This document shows positions 16,829 to 25,405 of a stretch of DNA of 64,000 nucleotides, one piece after another; the first letter of the stretch is position 1, and each line of letters starts with the position of its first letter. The stretch is taken from positions 124,001 to 188,000 of the forward strand of contig CAWIGC010000007.1 of the NCBI GenBank assembly GCA_963835555.1, in the 5' to 3' direction. Under the pieces are notes generated by a model. The model was not told the origin of the DNA, searched no databases, and saw only the letters and a list, made by a program, of their open reading frames with translations. A program made the translations under genes and the position numbers. Source of the DNA: Sulfopaludibacter sp963835555 (GTDB taxonomy: Bacteria; Acidobacteriota; Terriglobia; Bryobacterales; Bryobacteraceae).

Positions 16829-18259
16829 CTACTGGCCCGGTACCGTGCCTTTACCGTTGGTGCCGTTTTGCTGACCGTGCAGGTAGCCGGCGTGGGGCGG
16901 GGCATGGAAGGGGAAATGGTCCAGGGTGGGGACGTCGTTTTCATTCACGCCATCGCCCAGGGGAGGCGTGTTGGAGAAGCCCGGGACGAGCACGCCGGCA
17001 AGGGCGCGGAGGCCGATATCGACTACGTCGTCGTTGGGACGGCGTCCGCCGAAGGGCCATCCGGCGTTGTCGCCGCCCAAGGGTCCGAGGCGGCTCTGCT
17101 GCGCGAGAGGCGTCGGCGGAATAGTCAGGTCGATGCGGGTGATATCGGGCACGAAGACGCTCAGCAGATCGTTGCGCGGCGTTGGCGGCACGGTCAGGCC
17201 GAACACGCCGTTGAGAATCCCGGAAACGAAGAAGGGCGCGCCGATGTACTGCGAGAACTGCGCATCGTCGGACGGAGCGCTGCGGTTCCAGTAATCCTTC
17301 ATGGGCAGCGGAATGAGAGCCTCCACGGTGAGCGGGTTGCCCACGCGGTCGATCTGGACGTACTCGCCGAAGTTCACCGGATCGCTGGGGCTGGGGCGCA
17401 CGGTAACAAGTTGGCGCAGCGTGGATGCCCAGGCGCCGATTTTGGCGGTGGGCGAAGTGGAACTGGTGGGCATACTGCCATCCGCTGTGACTGCCGTGAT
17501 TGGCATTTCGATGGCGATCAGGCTGATGTTGTAGCCCGCGAATCCATCCACCGCATTAGGATACGCGGCGCCCGCTCCGGTATCGGCCGAACCCGTCAGG
17601 ACCGGCGCGGGGCTGCGGAAGTTGAGCGTATCGAAAGTGGCGCCGCTATCGAAATAGAAGGCGTCATCGCGCGGTCCGGCGAAGACGCGCCAGCCGTTGG
17701 CCAGAGTGAAGACCGAGGGCTGGCCGAGCGTAGCTTCGTAAGCCGGCGTGGATTTCGGACCCATATTCGGCGGCGCTACGGAGAGCGGATGCCCCTTGGC
17801 GTCGGTGGTGATGTACGTAGTTTCTCCAGTGTTTGCGTTGCGGATGATCACCGTGTAGGTCTGGTATAGGAAAATCCCAGGGTCGTCGATGCTCTTGAGA
17901 GTTCCGAAATACGAAACGAAGGTCGGATTCGGGCGAAGCTGGGTTTGAAACTGTACGTCCACGATCAGGTCCGGACGACCGTCCAGACCACGCTGATTGT
18001 TGATGTTGAATCGGTACAGAACGCTGTCCGAGAACTTGTAATAGCTCGGACCGTTGTCGGGATTCTGGAATCCCTGGACGCTCATGCTCATGACCACGTT
18101 GTTGCTTCTGCCGCTTTCATAGCTGCGAAAGATATAGAAGTCGTTGAGGTTGGCAGTCTGGTCTTCGAGTAACAAAGGGCCGTTGCGGTGGCTGGCGGCG
18201 AAGGCGCAACTCCCCAGCAGGAGCGCCGCCGCGGCCAGCCTGTAAACGTGTGATCTCAT
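16829..18259 (-). CDS. Secreted DUF4331-family protein
   Basis: 476 residues with a signal peptide (ending CAFA). The mature start SHRNGPLLLEDQTANLNDFY is the hallmark of DUF4331 ('SH..GP....D..A...D.Y.F'). Further conserved parts include YYKFSDSVLYRFNINNQRG and WRVFAGPRDDAFYFDSGATF. These proteins are exported and of unknown function. It is divergent from the BlaI gene, about 120 bases away. Confidence 0.88.
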   Translation of the reverse strand: MRSHVYRLAAAALLLGSCAFAASHRNGPLLLEDQTANLNDFYIFRSYESGRSNNVVMSMSVQGFQNPDNGPSYYKFSDSVLYRFNINNQRGLDGRPDLIVDVQFQTQLRPNPTFVSYFGTLKSIDDPGIFLYQTYTVIIRNANTGETTYITTDAKGHPLSVAPPNMGPKSTPAYEATLGQPSVFTLANGWRVFAGPRDDAFYFDSGATFDTLNFRSPAPVLTGSADTGAGAAYPNAVDGFAGYNISLIAIEMPITAVTADGSMPTSSTSPTAKIGAWASTLRQLVTVRPSPSDPVNFGEYVQIDRVGNPLTVEALIPLPMKDYWNRSAPSDDAQFSQYIGAPFFVSGILNGVFGLTVPPTPRNDLLSVFVPDITRIDLTIPPTPLAQQSRLGPLGGDNAGWPFGGRRPNDDVVDIGLRALAGVLVPGFSNTPPLGDGVNENDVPTLDHFPFHAPPHAGYLHGQQNGTNGKGTVPGQ

Positions 18260-18338
18260 TTCCTCTCCTTTAATAGTGATCGCGAAGCCGCGACACCCGG
18301 TATACGAATGGGTGGACCAATCGGATTTACGGCCGGGC

Positions 18339-18367
18339 TTGACACCGCCCGCTTATAATGCTAAAAC
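18339..18367 (+). promoter_or_regulatory. Probable promoter of the BlaI gene
   Basis: TTGACA at 18339-18344, a 17-base spacer, then TAAAAC at 18362-18367. The consensus-looking TATAAT at 18354 is only 9 bases from TTGACA and cannot pair with it. An AATG...CATT inverted repeat lies around 18357-18376 and may be the BlaI operator. Transcription would begin about 8 bases before the ATG, so the message could be nearly leaderless. Confidence 0.35.
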
Positions 18368-18380
18368 TTATAACATTAAA

Positions 18381-18773
18381 ATGTTTAACGGACGTCATCG
18401 CAAGCCGCCCACCCCGCTGGAGCAGTTTCTTTTGGATTACGTCTGGGCGAATCCCGATTGCACAGCCGAGATGTGCCGCGAAGGTCTGGCGGGGGAGCGG
18501 TTGCTCAAGGACTCCACCGTTCGCACGATTCTGCGGAAGCTGGAAGAGAAGGGGTACGTGACCCACAAGGTAGAGGGCCGCACGTTTGTATATCGCGCGG
18601 CGGATACGCGGCGGAACGTAGCGGTGCAGGCCGCGCAGCAACTGATCGATCGTTTCTGCGACGGGTCGGTGGAGGAGTTTCTGGTGGGGCTGGTGGACAA
18701 CCAGGTGTTGAAGCCGAAACAACTGCAGCACCTGCTGGAGAAGATTGCGGCTGGGAAGGAGAAGAGGGGATGA
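18381..18773 (+). CDS. BlaI/MecI-family winged-helix repressor
   Basis: 130 residues. Residues 10-75 form the BlaI winged helix (TPLEQFLLDYVWANPDCTAE, STVRTILRKLEEKGYVTHK, RTFVYRA). A C-terminal dimerisation helix follows (RFCDGSVEEFLVGLVDNQV). The start at 18381 follows the promoter directly; the longer frame from 18276 crosses the promoter. It overlaps the next gene by ATGA. Paired M56 peptidases normally cleave or inactivate BlaI on a signal, which fits the next gene. Confidence 0.92.
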   Translation: MFNGRHRKPPTPLEQFLLDYVWANPDCTAEMCREGLAGERLLKDSTVRTILRKLEEKGYVTHKVEGRTFVYRAADTRRNVAVQAAQQLIDRFCDGSVEEFLVGLVDNQVLKPKQLQHLLEKIAAGKEKRG

Positions 18774-20497
18774 TGGCGCTACAGTTTCTGGCGGAGTGGG
18801 CGCTCCGTTCTTCGATTCTGGTCCTGAGCGGAGCACTGCTGTTGTGGCTGTTCCGGGTGAAAGACCCTTCGGTGCGATTGGCCGCGTGGGTGGCGGTGCT
18901 CGCCGGATCGATGATGATTCCGGTGCTGACCGCGGCGCTGCCGAAACTGCCGCTGTCTCTGATGCGGTCCGCTGCGCCGCCGCTCAATGGCCCGGCCACG
19001 ACGCAGCCGGCGTCTCTGGAAACTGGCTCAGACGGGGCGGTCCCCAATCCGATTCATGGCGGCGTAGCGCGCGCCGGCTGGGCGGACGCCGCCCTTGTCC
19101 TATATGGAGTGAACGCCTTCGTGTTGCTGCTGCGACTGGGCGCGGGTTTGGCGGCGAGCCATCGTTTACTGCGGCGCAGCCAGGGGACGGGCCAGGTGAC
19201 CGAGGGAATCGAAATTCGCACGTCGCGGTGGGTAGGGGCGCCGGTAGCGCTGGGTATTGGGCGCGCGGCGATTCTGCTTCCCGCGGACTGGCGAGAGTGG
19301 GATCGCGCAAAGCTGGAGGCGGTGATGGCGCATGAGCGCTCGCATATCCGCCGGTACGACCCGGAGGTGCAGTTGCTTTCGGCGGTTCACCGGGCCCTGC
19401 TATGGTTCAGTCCGCTCGCCTGGTGGCTGCATGGGCGCATTGTGCGGTTGGCGGAAGAAGCCAGCGACGATGCGGCAATCGCGGTGAGCCGCGACCGGGC
19501 GCGGTACGCGGAAGTGGTGCTGGAGTTCGTGCAGCGCGGGGTGCGGCGGGCAAGCCCGGCGGGAGTGCCGATGGCGCGATATGGCCGGCCCGACGAACGC
19601 ATCCACCGCATTCTGGATGGAACCTCGCTATCCCGCGGAGTGACCCGCGGAGCCATGGCGGCGATTCTTGCCGTGGCGTCGCCCGTGGCCTATGTGGTGG
19701 CATCGGCGCATCCGCAACGTGCGGCGGCGGCGCCGCTGCCGGTTCCGGCGAGGGAGGCGGTGCAGACGCCACCCGCGGCCGAATCGCTTCCGGCCCAATC
19801 CGCGAAGCCCGCTGCTTACCTGACGGGCCTAGGGAACGCCGCTCCGTTCTACACGGTGACCGTAAGGCCGCGGATCGACGGGCAGCTTGTGTCCGTGAGC
19901 TTTAAAGAAGGAGATGTGGTCCAGGCCGGGCAGGTGCTCGCGTCGATCGATCCCGAACCGTATCGCTTGCAACTCAAGCAGGCCGAAGGCCAGCTCGAAT
20001 CCGACCGGGCCCAACTGGACACAGTGCTTAGACAGAACGCGCAGTCGGCCGAAGTGACGCCGCTGAGAGGGGCCATGCAGGCGGACCGCGCCGCGGTCGA
20101 GAACGCCAAGGTGCGCCTGAGTTACACCGCCATCACCGCGCCGATTACGGGCGTGGTGGGGTTGCGGCAGGTGGATCCCGGGAACATGGTTCATGCCGCG
20201 GACAGCACCGGCATCGTGGTGATCCGCCAGGTCCAACCGATGGCGGTGCTGTTTCAGATTCCTGAAGATAGCCTGCCCCGGGTGCAGGCGCTATTGAAGG
20301 CGGGGGCGGTGCTGCCGGTGGAGGCGTGGAACAGAGATTCCACAGTGAAGCTCGCGACTGGACGCTTGACTGCGATCGATAATCAGATCAACCCGGACAC
20401 CGGAACAGCCACGCTCAAAGCGGTGTTCGATAACCGTGATGACGCACTGTTTCCGAATCAGTTCGTGAACGTACGGCTGGCCCTCAAAGACCAGTGA
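18770..20497 (+). CDS. Fusion of BlaR1-like M56 metallopeptidase and HlyD/AcrA-type membrane fusion protein
   Basis: 575 residues. Residues 1-310 are an M56 (BlaR1/MecR1-type) membrane peptidase with several membrane helices and an intact zinc motif HERSH at 188-192, followed by the SEEASDDAA-type motif (here AEEASDDAAIAVSRDRARYA). After a membrane segment near 297 and a Pro/Ala linker, residues from about 350 match periplasmic adaptors of RND pumps: FYTVTVRPRIDGQLVSVSFK, EGDVVQAGQVLASIDPEPY, a coiled-coil hairpin, then ITAPITGVVGLRQVDPGNMV. No stop or shift separates the halves. No RND pump gene follows; an IS remnant does. The adaptor part may act as a periplasmic sensor or be an orphaned pump part. 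Confidence 0.85.
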   Translation: MMALQFLAEWALRSSILVLSGALLLWLFRVKDPSVRLAAWVAVLAGSMMIPVLTAALPKLPLSLMRSAAPPLNGPATTQPASLETGSDGAVPNPIHGGVARAGWADAALVLYGVNAFVLLLRLGAGLAASHRLLRRSQGTGQVTEGIEIRTSRWVGAPVALGIGRAAILLPADWREWDRAKLEAVMAHERSHIRRYDPEVQLLSAVHRALLWFSPLAWWLHGRIVRLAEEASDDAAIAVSRDRARYAEVVLEFVQRGVRRASPAGVPMARYGRPDERIHRILDGTSLSRGVTRGAMAAILAVASPVAYVVASAHPQRAAAAPLPVPAREAVQTPPAAESLPAQSAKPAAYLTGLGNAAPFYTVTVRPRIDGQLVSVSFKEGDVVQAGQVLASIDPEPYRLQLKQAEGQLESDRAQLDTVLRQNAQSAEVTPLRGAMQADRAAVENAKVRLSYTAITAPITGVVGLRQVDPGNMVHAADSTGIVVIRQVQPMAVLFQIPEDSLPRVQALLKAGAVLPVEAWNRDSTVKLATGRLTAIDNQINPDTGTATLKAVFDNRDDALFPNQFVNVRLALKDQ

Positions 20498-20636
20498 GAG
20501 GTATTTCCATAGGCTGATTAGACCCCTACGGGAAACGTCGTAGGGTGTGCGACTTGAAAGTGTGAAATGGCTGGTTTGCTTTTTTTGTGGTCAGTTTCCG
20601 AGCGTATATAGTACGCTAGGATTGGAGGCTGCCCCA

Positions 20637-21068
20637 ATGACAACCCCAAAGTCTCTGGAATTTCTGGAACAACAGCGCGTCGACATTACCAATCAGATCG
20701 CCGCTCTCGGCGATCTGCGTTGTGGATCGATCACTTCCACCACTGGCAAATGTGGCAAACCCAGTTGCCACTGCCATCAGCCCAAGGATCCAGGCCACGG
20801 CCCCAATCTCCGCTTGACCTTCAAGATCAACGGCAAGACGGTTACCGAGTCCTTGCCGGACCAGACCGCAACGCGAAAGGCCGAACGAGAGATCGCTGAA
20901 TTCCGGAAACTGCAAGGTCTGCATAAGGAACTGATTGAGGTCAATGCACAGATCTGCCAACTGCGCCCGTCCGAACCGGATGTGCTTTCGCCAGAGGAAA
21001 AAAACGGCGGAAGCGATCCAAAAGGAAGTCGCGTGCGAAGTAGACCAGTTATTGCGCGTCATCTTTAG
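20637..21068 (+). CDS. DUF6788-like protein of an IS element remnant
   Basis: About 143 residues: MTTPKSLEFLEQQRVDITNQ, then a zinc-binding-like KCGKPSCHCHQPKDPGHGPN segment and a basic helix. Such small proteins precede transposases of a certain IS type in Acidobacteria and other groups. The start at 20637 has GGAGG 12 bases upstream. It overlaps the transposase fragment in another frame. Upstream (20498-20636) lies a small hairpin and no gene; I could not define the IS end. Confidence 0.65.
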   Translation: MTTPKSLEFLEQQRVDITNQIAALGDLRCGSITSTTGKCGKPSCHCHQPKDPGHGPNLRLTFKINGKTVTESLPDQTATRKAEREIAEFRKLQGLHKELIEVNAQICQLRPSEPDVLSPEEKNGGSDPKGSRVRSRPVIARHL

Positions 21069-21245
21069 CGGTCGCCGTAAGTCGGGGCACCTGGATCTGG
21101 AGGCCCTCGAGATGGTTGTCCGCTCGGCCATGCACCACGCTGGAGCAACTGCTCTGCGCGAACTCCTGCAATTTCCCGTGCCGGCCACCGAGCAGCGCAC
21201 CCTACATTGTGCTTGCGGCCATCGCGCTCATTATCGGGAACTACG
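20980..21245 (+). pseudogene. Truncated transposase N-terminus (IS remnant)
   Basis: The frame reads KKTAEAIQKEVACEVDQLLR, then FSGRRKSGHLDLEALEMVVR and TLHCACGHRAHYRELRSK, the start of a transposase with a Cys-rich zinc motif. It stops being transposase-like near 21245, where sequence of a trehalase gene begins in another frame. The catalytic part of the transposase is missing. The element therefore cannot move by itself, and its right end is not present here. Confidence 0.6.
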
Positions 21246-21913
21246 TTCCAAGCTTGAACTCACTGCTCTACCTGATGGAGAGGGAGACAGCGGAGATACG
21301 GGAGACGCTGGGACGCGGAGAAGAGGCGCGGGCCTGGCGAACGCGGGCGACGGCGCGCGCAGAACGTATTAACCAGCTTCTGTGGGACGAGGAGCACGGG
21401 CTCTACTTCGACTATCACATCGGTAACGGCCGGCGGCGGCCGTACCCGTTCCTCAGCACTTTTTATCCGCTGTGGGCCGGCATCGCCAAGCCTCAACAGG
21501 CGGCACGCGTAGTGCGAAACCTGCCGCTCTTCGAATGCCCGGGCGGATTGCAGACGAGCACGCATCAGACCGGCGACCAGTGGGACGCTCCCATCGGGTG
21601 GGCTCCTTTGATCTGGATCGCCGTGCAAGGTTTGCAGCGGTACGGATATGAGACGGAAGCCGACCGCATTGCATGGAAATTTCTGGGGCTGGTGCACCAG
21701 GAGTTTGAAGCACACGGCATCATCGAAGAGAAGTACGATGTAGTCCACTGCCGCGCCAATATCAGCGATGAAATTCTCTTTGGCTACCGCTCCAATGAGG
21801 CGGGGTTCGGGTGGACTAACGCTGTGTTCACCGCGCTCTTCGATGAGTTGTCGCGAAAGGGTGCATGCCCTCCCAGTGGTAACTGGGCTGCATCCGGTCC
21901 ACCGGGGAAGTGA
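21245..21913 (+). pseudogene. C-terminal fragment of a GH37 trehalase
   Basis: From about VPSLNSLLYLMERETAEI onward, the text is the C-terminal third of a trehalase: AERINQLLWDEEHGLYFDYH, STFYPLWAGIA, QTSTHQTGDQWDAPIGWAPL, EKYDVVHC, GFGWTNAVFTAL. QWDAP-IGWAPL is the family signature around the catalytic site. The first 300 or so residues, signal peptide and start are absent and replaced by the IS remnant. No expression signal for the fragment is seen. Confidence 0.75.
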
Positions 21914-21918
21914 ACCGT

Positions 21919-22473
21919 ATGAAAAAACTGTGGAACGCGGTGATTGTGGCATCGCTGGCGCTGGCGGTTGCAGGCTATGCGCAGGAGCACCGGAATGAGC
22001 ACGGAGGCCGGGTGGGCGGCGGATACATTCCTCCGCACGGTCCGCCGCCTGTGCGAGGCAACACACCCCGCGAGGCGGGTCATCAACAAGGCGAGGCGAA
22101 TCGCCAGCAGCGGGATTACCGCGACGGCGAGGGCCACCCGGACGCTCCGCACGTTCACAACAACGGCCAGTGGGTGGGCCACGATTACGCGCGCGGCGAT
22201 TCGCGATTCCGTCTGGATCATCCGTATGAGCACGGGCGCTTCCGGGGCGGGTTCGGGCCACAACATGTATTTCACCTGCAGGGCGGCGACCGCGAACGCT
22301 TCTGGTTCGGCAACAATTACTGGAGTGTGGCGCCGTTCGACTACGGGTATGTGGATGACTGGCTCTGGAATTCCGATCCGATCGTGATCTACGACGACCC
22401 GGACCATCCCGGCTGGTACCTGGCTTACAACGCGCGGCTGGGTACTTACGTGCACGTGCAGTATCTGGGGTAA
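21919..22473 (+). CDS. Secreted His/Gly/Arg-rich protein of unknown function
   Basis: 184 residues from the ATG at 21919 (an in-frame GTG at 21910 is possible) with a signal peptide MKKLWNAVIVASLALAVAGY. The N-terminal half is of low complexity with many His and Gly residues (HGGRVGGGYIPPHGPPPVRG). The C-terminal half is aromatic-rich (DRERFWFGNNYWSVAPFDYG, DDWLWNSDPIVIYDDPDHPG) and ends in a strand-like segment. This layout recurs in Acidobacteria secreted proteins, but no function is known to me. The His clusters might bind metals. Confidence 0.65.
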   Translation: MKKLWNAVIVASLALAVAGYAQEHRNEHGGRVGGGYIPPHGPPPVRGNTPREAGHQQGEANRQQRDYRDGEGHPDAPHVHNNGQWVGHDYARGDSRFRLDHPYEHGRFRGGFGPQHVFHLQGGDRERFWFGNNYWSVAPFDYGYVDDWLWNSDPIVIYDDPDHPGWYLAYNARLGTYVHVQYLG

Positions 22474-22523
22474 ACGCCGATTCAGGCGGCCGGCCGCCGG
22501 CGTTCTTGGGATAAGCTATTGCC

Positions 22524-23717
22524 ATGAGGCTTTCCCTGTTACGAACAGCCGTTCTGCTGGCCGCCCTGTCTTTGAGCCTGGCCGCACAGCCCGGGCGAGG
22601 CAGCGCGATCCGCTCGCCCGAAGTTTCTCCCGATGGCAAGATCACGTTTCGCCTGCGGGCGCCCGATGCCAAGGAGGCCGCGGTGACGGGCATCGGCCAG
22701 CGTCTGCCCATGCAGAAGAATGAACAGGGCGTGTGGACAGCTACCACGGACGTGCTGAAGCCCGACATTTATACGTATTCGTTTTCGGTGGATGGCGCGA
22801 CCGTTCCCGACCCCTCCAACGCGCTGCTGAAGACTTCCTATGGCAGCATCGGGCAGAGCATGGTGCACGTGCCCGGCCCGGCGATCTGGGAACCGTCCGA
22901 TGGGCCTCGCGGAGTGGTCTCGCATCACTTCTACAAGTCCACGCGGATCGGTGACAATCGCGATTTCTACGTTTACACCCCGCCGAATTACGATCCGGCG
23001 CGCAAGGAGCCGTATCCGGTGTTCTTCGTGCTGCATGGCTTGGGCGATGAGGCCGGCTCATGGCTGAATGTGGGGGCGGCCAACGTGATCCTGGACAACT
23101 TGATCAATCAGGGTAAAGCGAAGCCGATGGTAATGGTCAACACGCTGGGATACGGCACGGCCGACGGGCCGAGGGGCGCGATGGGAGCAGGTATGATTCC
23201 GGCCTTCTCCGCGGCGCTGGTGGATGAGGTGCTGCCGCAGGTGGAGAAGGAATACCACGTATCGAAGAATCGCAACGACCGGGCCATCGCCGGGCTTTCG
23301 ATGGGCGGCGCGGAGTCGCTGTACACCGGACTGCACAACATCAACCGGTTCGCCTATATCGGATCCTTCAGCGGAGCGTTTGTCATGTGGCCGCGCGCCA
23401 ACCCGGCGCCGGCTCCCGCTCCCGCGGCGGGCGGCGGCGGCCGGGGCGGCCGGGGCATGCCGTCGATGACCGATGCCGATTTCGAGAAGAATTTTCCCGA
23501 ATTGAACGCGAAGACCGCATCCCAGTTGCGGCTGGTGTGGATTGCCTGCGGACTGGATGATGGGCTGAACGCGGTCAACCGGCAATTCAAGACATGGCTG
23601 AAGTCTAAAGATATTCCGTTCACGGACGTGGAAGTGCCAGGATACGCGCATGTCTGGCCGCTCTGGCGGCAGAACCTGGCGGAACTGGCTCCCCTGTTAT
23701 TCCAGGGAAAGAAATGA
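22524..23717 (+). CDS. Secreted esterase (CE1/EstD-like) with N-terminal CBM48-like domain
   Basis: 397 residues with a signal peptide (ending SLAAQ). Residues 25-110 look like the beta-sandwich domain found before feruloyl or xylan esterases (SPEVSPDGKITFRLRAPDAK). Then an alpha/beta-hydrolase: HHFYKSTRIGDNRDFYVYTP, FVLHGLGD, the nucleophile elbow GLSMGG (Ser about residue 259), and a late His in GYAHVW. A Pro/Ala/Gly linker lies near 295-312. It probably removes acyl groups from plant polysaccharides. It overlaps the next gene by 4 bases. Confidence 0.85.
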   Translation: MRLSLLRTAVLLAALSLSLAAQPGRGSAIRSPEVSPDGKITFRLRAPDAKEAAVTGIGQRLPMQKNEQGVWTATTDVLKPDIYTYSFSVDGATVPDPSNALLKTSYGSIGQSMVHVPGPAIWEPSDGPRGVVSHHFYKSTRIGDNRDFYVYTPPNYDPARKEPYPVFFVLHGLGDEAGSWLNVGAANVILDNLINQGKAKPMVMVNTLGYGTADGPRGAMGAGMIPAFSAALVDEVLPQVEKEYHVSKNRNDRAIAGLSMGGAESLYTGLHNINRFAYIGSFSGAFVMWPRANPAPAPAPAAGGGGRGGRGMPSMTDADFEKNFPELNAKTASQLRLVWIACGLDDGLNAVNRQFKTWLKSKDIPFTDVEVPGYAHVWPLWRQNLAELAPLLFQGKK

Positions 23718-24682
23718 AAACGGCCACCGCGTGTTTTTGTTTGTTCGCGGCCCTGGCGCTGTTTGCCGCCGAAGCTCCGCAGGCCGAAATCTCCACTTCC
23801 ACGCTACGCGCGAAACTGTACCTGCCGGACGCGGAACAGGGCTACTATCGCGCCACCCGTTTCGACTGGTCGGGAGTGATCGCCAGCCTGGAATGGAACG
23901 GCCACAATTATTTTGGCCAGTGGTTCCCGCGCTACGATCCGAAACTACACGATGCCATCATGGGGCCCGTGGAAGAGTTCCTCACGCACGGTGCGGGGCT
24001 GGGATACGACGAGGCCAAGACCGGCGAAAGCTTCGTGAAGATCGGGGTGGGCGCGGTGCGTAAGCCTGAAGAGACTTCGTTCCACCAGTTCAATACCTAT
24101 GAAATCACCAATCCGGGGAAGTGGAGCGTGCGGCAGCGGCCCGATTCGGTGGAGTTCACCCAAACGCTTCCGGACACGCTGGGTTATGCATACACATACA
24201 CGAAGACGGTGAAACTGGCGGCGGACAAACCGGAGCTGGTGCTGGAGCACCGTCTGCGCAACACCGGACGCAAGACCATCGACAGCAGCGTCTACGAGCA
24301 CAACTTTTACATGCTGGACGGGCTGCCTTCCGGGCCGGACGTAGTGGTGAAGTTTCCCTTCGAGGTTCACGCCACGGCCAACCTGAACGGCAACGCGGAG
24401 ACGCGCGGGAACGAGCTGGTCTATCTGCGGGAACTGCCGCGCGGTTCTTCGGTGTTCACGGAACTGCAAGGGTACGGCGGTACGGCGAAGGACTACGACA
24501 TCCGGGTGGAGAATCGCAAGGCCGGGATTGGCGTGCGGCAGACCGGCGACCGGCCGCTTGCCAAGCTGGTCTTCTGGTCGATTCGTACCACCGCGTGTCC
24601 CGAAGCGTACATCGATATGCACATCGAGCCGGGCCAGGAGTTCACCTGGCGCATCACCTACGACTTTTACAAGCTGCCATGA
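23714..24682 (+). CDS. Secreted protein, possibly galactose-mutarotase-like fold
   Basis: 322 residues with a signal peptide (MKTATACFCLFAALALFAAE). The mature protein is beta-rich with motifs FDWSGVIASLEWNGHNYFGQ, EFLTHGAGLGYDEAKTGESF, LVLEHRLRNTGRKTIDSSVY, and EHNFYMLDG. The opening resembles aldose-1-epimerase-like sandwiches, which have a late 'LR..N.g' segment, but catalytic residues are not certain. It is coupled to the esterase upstream and to the epimerase remnant downstream by 4-base overlaps, so a role in sugar handling is likely. Confidence 0.6.
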   Translation: MKTATACFCLFAALALFAAEAPQAEISTSTLRAKLYLPDAEQGYYRATRFDWSGVIASLEWNGHNYFGQWFPRYDPKLHDAIMGPVEEFLTHGAGLGYDEAKTGESFVKIGVGAVRKPEETSFHQFNTYEITNPGKWSVRQRPDSVEFTQTLPDTLGYAYTYTKTVKLAADKPELVLEHRLRNTGRKTIDSSVYEHNFYMLDGLPSGPDVVVKFPFEVHATANLNGNAETRGNELVYLRELPRGSSVFTELQGYGGTAKDYDIRVENRKAGIGVRQTGDRPLAKLVFWSIRTTACPEAYIDMHIEPGQEFTWRITYDFYKLP

Positions 24683-25363
24683 AGGTTCTGGCGATTGGAG
24701 CGACGGGATTCATTGGCCGCCATGTAGTAGCCCGGTTGACGGCGGCGGGGCACCAGGTGGCGGTGCTGCACGGGTTGGATTCCGGCGCGCCGGAACCGGT
24801 GCCGCTGACCGAGGACTCGGCGCTACGAGCGCAGTCGCAGACATATTCGCCGGAAGCGCTGGCGGCATTTGCGCGGGATCTTTCCCCGGGTGTATGCGGA
24901 GTACGACAAAGTACAGGTGGCGCGCGCAGGATGGGCGTCCCGCGGTGCTGGAGGACCGGTTCGCGCGGTGGGCGCTGTGCCGCGGATACGTGGAGAACAT
25001 GGCTGAGGCGAGTGTGCTGGCGGCCACATCGGAGCACGCGGCGGGGCCGATCTATAACGTGGCGGACGCGGAGCCTTTCACGGAGGCGGAGTGGGCGGCG
25101 AAAAGTCGGTGGTAGTGCCGCGGGAGAAGGCGCCGGCCCACCTGGTGAAGCCTTACCGGTTCGAACAGCACCTTTTCATGGAATCGAAGCGGATACGCGA
25201 GGAGCTGGGTTACCGCGAAGCGATTCCGATCGATGAGGCGTTGCGGCGGACAGTGGAATGGGAAGGGGCGAACCCGCCGGCGCGGCTCGATCCCTCGCAA
25301 TTCGATTACGCGGCGGAAGAGGCGGCAGGGCTATCCGGCGAAGTTGCCGGTTCTCGGGCGTAG
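24679..25363 (+). pseudogene. Degraded NAD-dependent epimerase (SDR family)
   Basis: It starts normally with the Rossmann motif MKVLAIGATGFIGRHVVARL. The text then passes through at least three frames: LTEDSALRAQ..., then a frame with EDRFARWALCRGYVENMAEA and GPIYNVADAEPFT, then a frame with EKAPAHLVKPYRFEQHLFME and IREELGYREAIPIDEALRRT. The total length allows about 228 residues, clearly less than the roughly 310 usual for this family, so part of the middle is missing (including the Y-x3-K catalytic segment). Real decay is likelier here than simple sequence error. Confidence 0.65.
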
Positions 25364-25405
25364 GCGCCTTCCGAGTTCGCCTCCAGAATCAGACATTGTT
25401 ATACG

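Noticed and set aside
18339..18359. TTGACA with TATAAT as a perfect promoter
   Set aside because: The spacer is only 9 bases, too short for sigma-70; a weaker -10 at 18362 with 17-base spacing is used instead.
18458..18769. Longer start for the M56 fusion protein
   Set aside because: The upstream frame runs through the BlaI gene; the ATG at 18770 overlaps the BlaI stop as ATGA and starts a membrane helix.
21260..22768. 502-residue minus-strand ORF
   Set aside because: Arg/Pro-rich shadow of the trehalase fragment and the genes at 21919 and 22524; no family motif.
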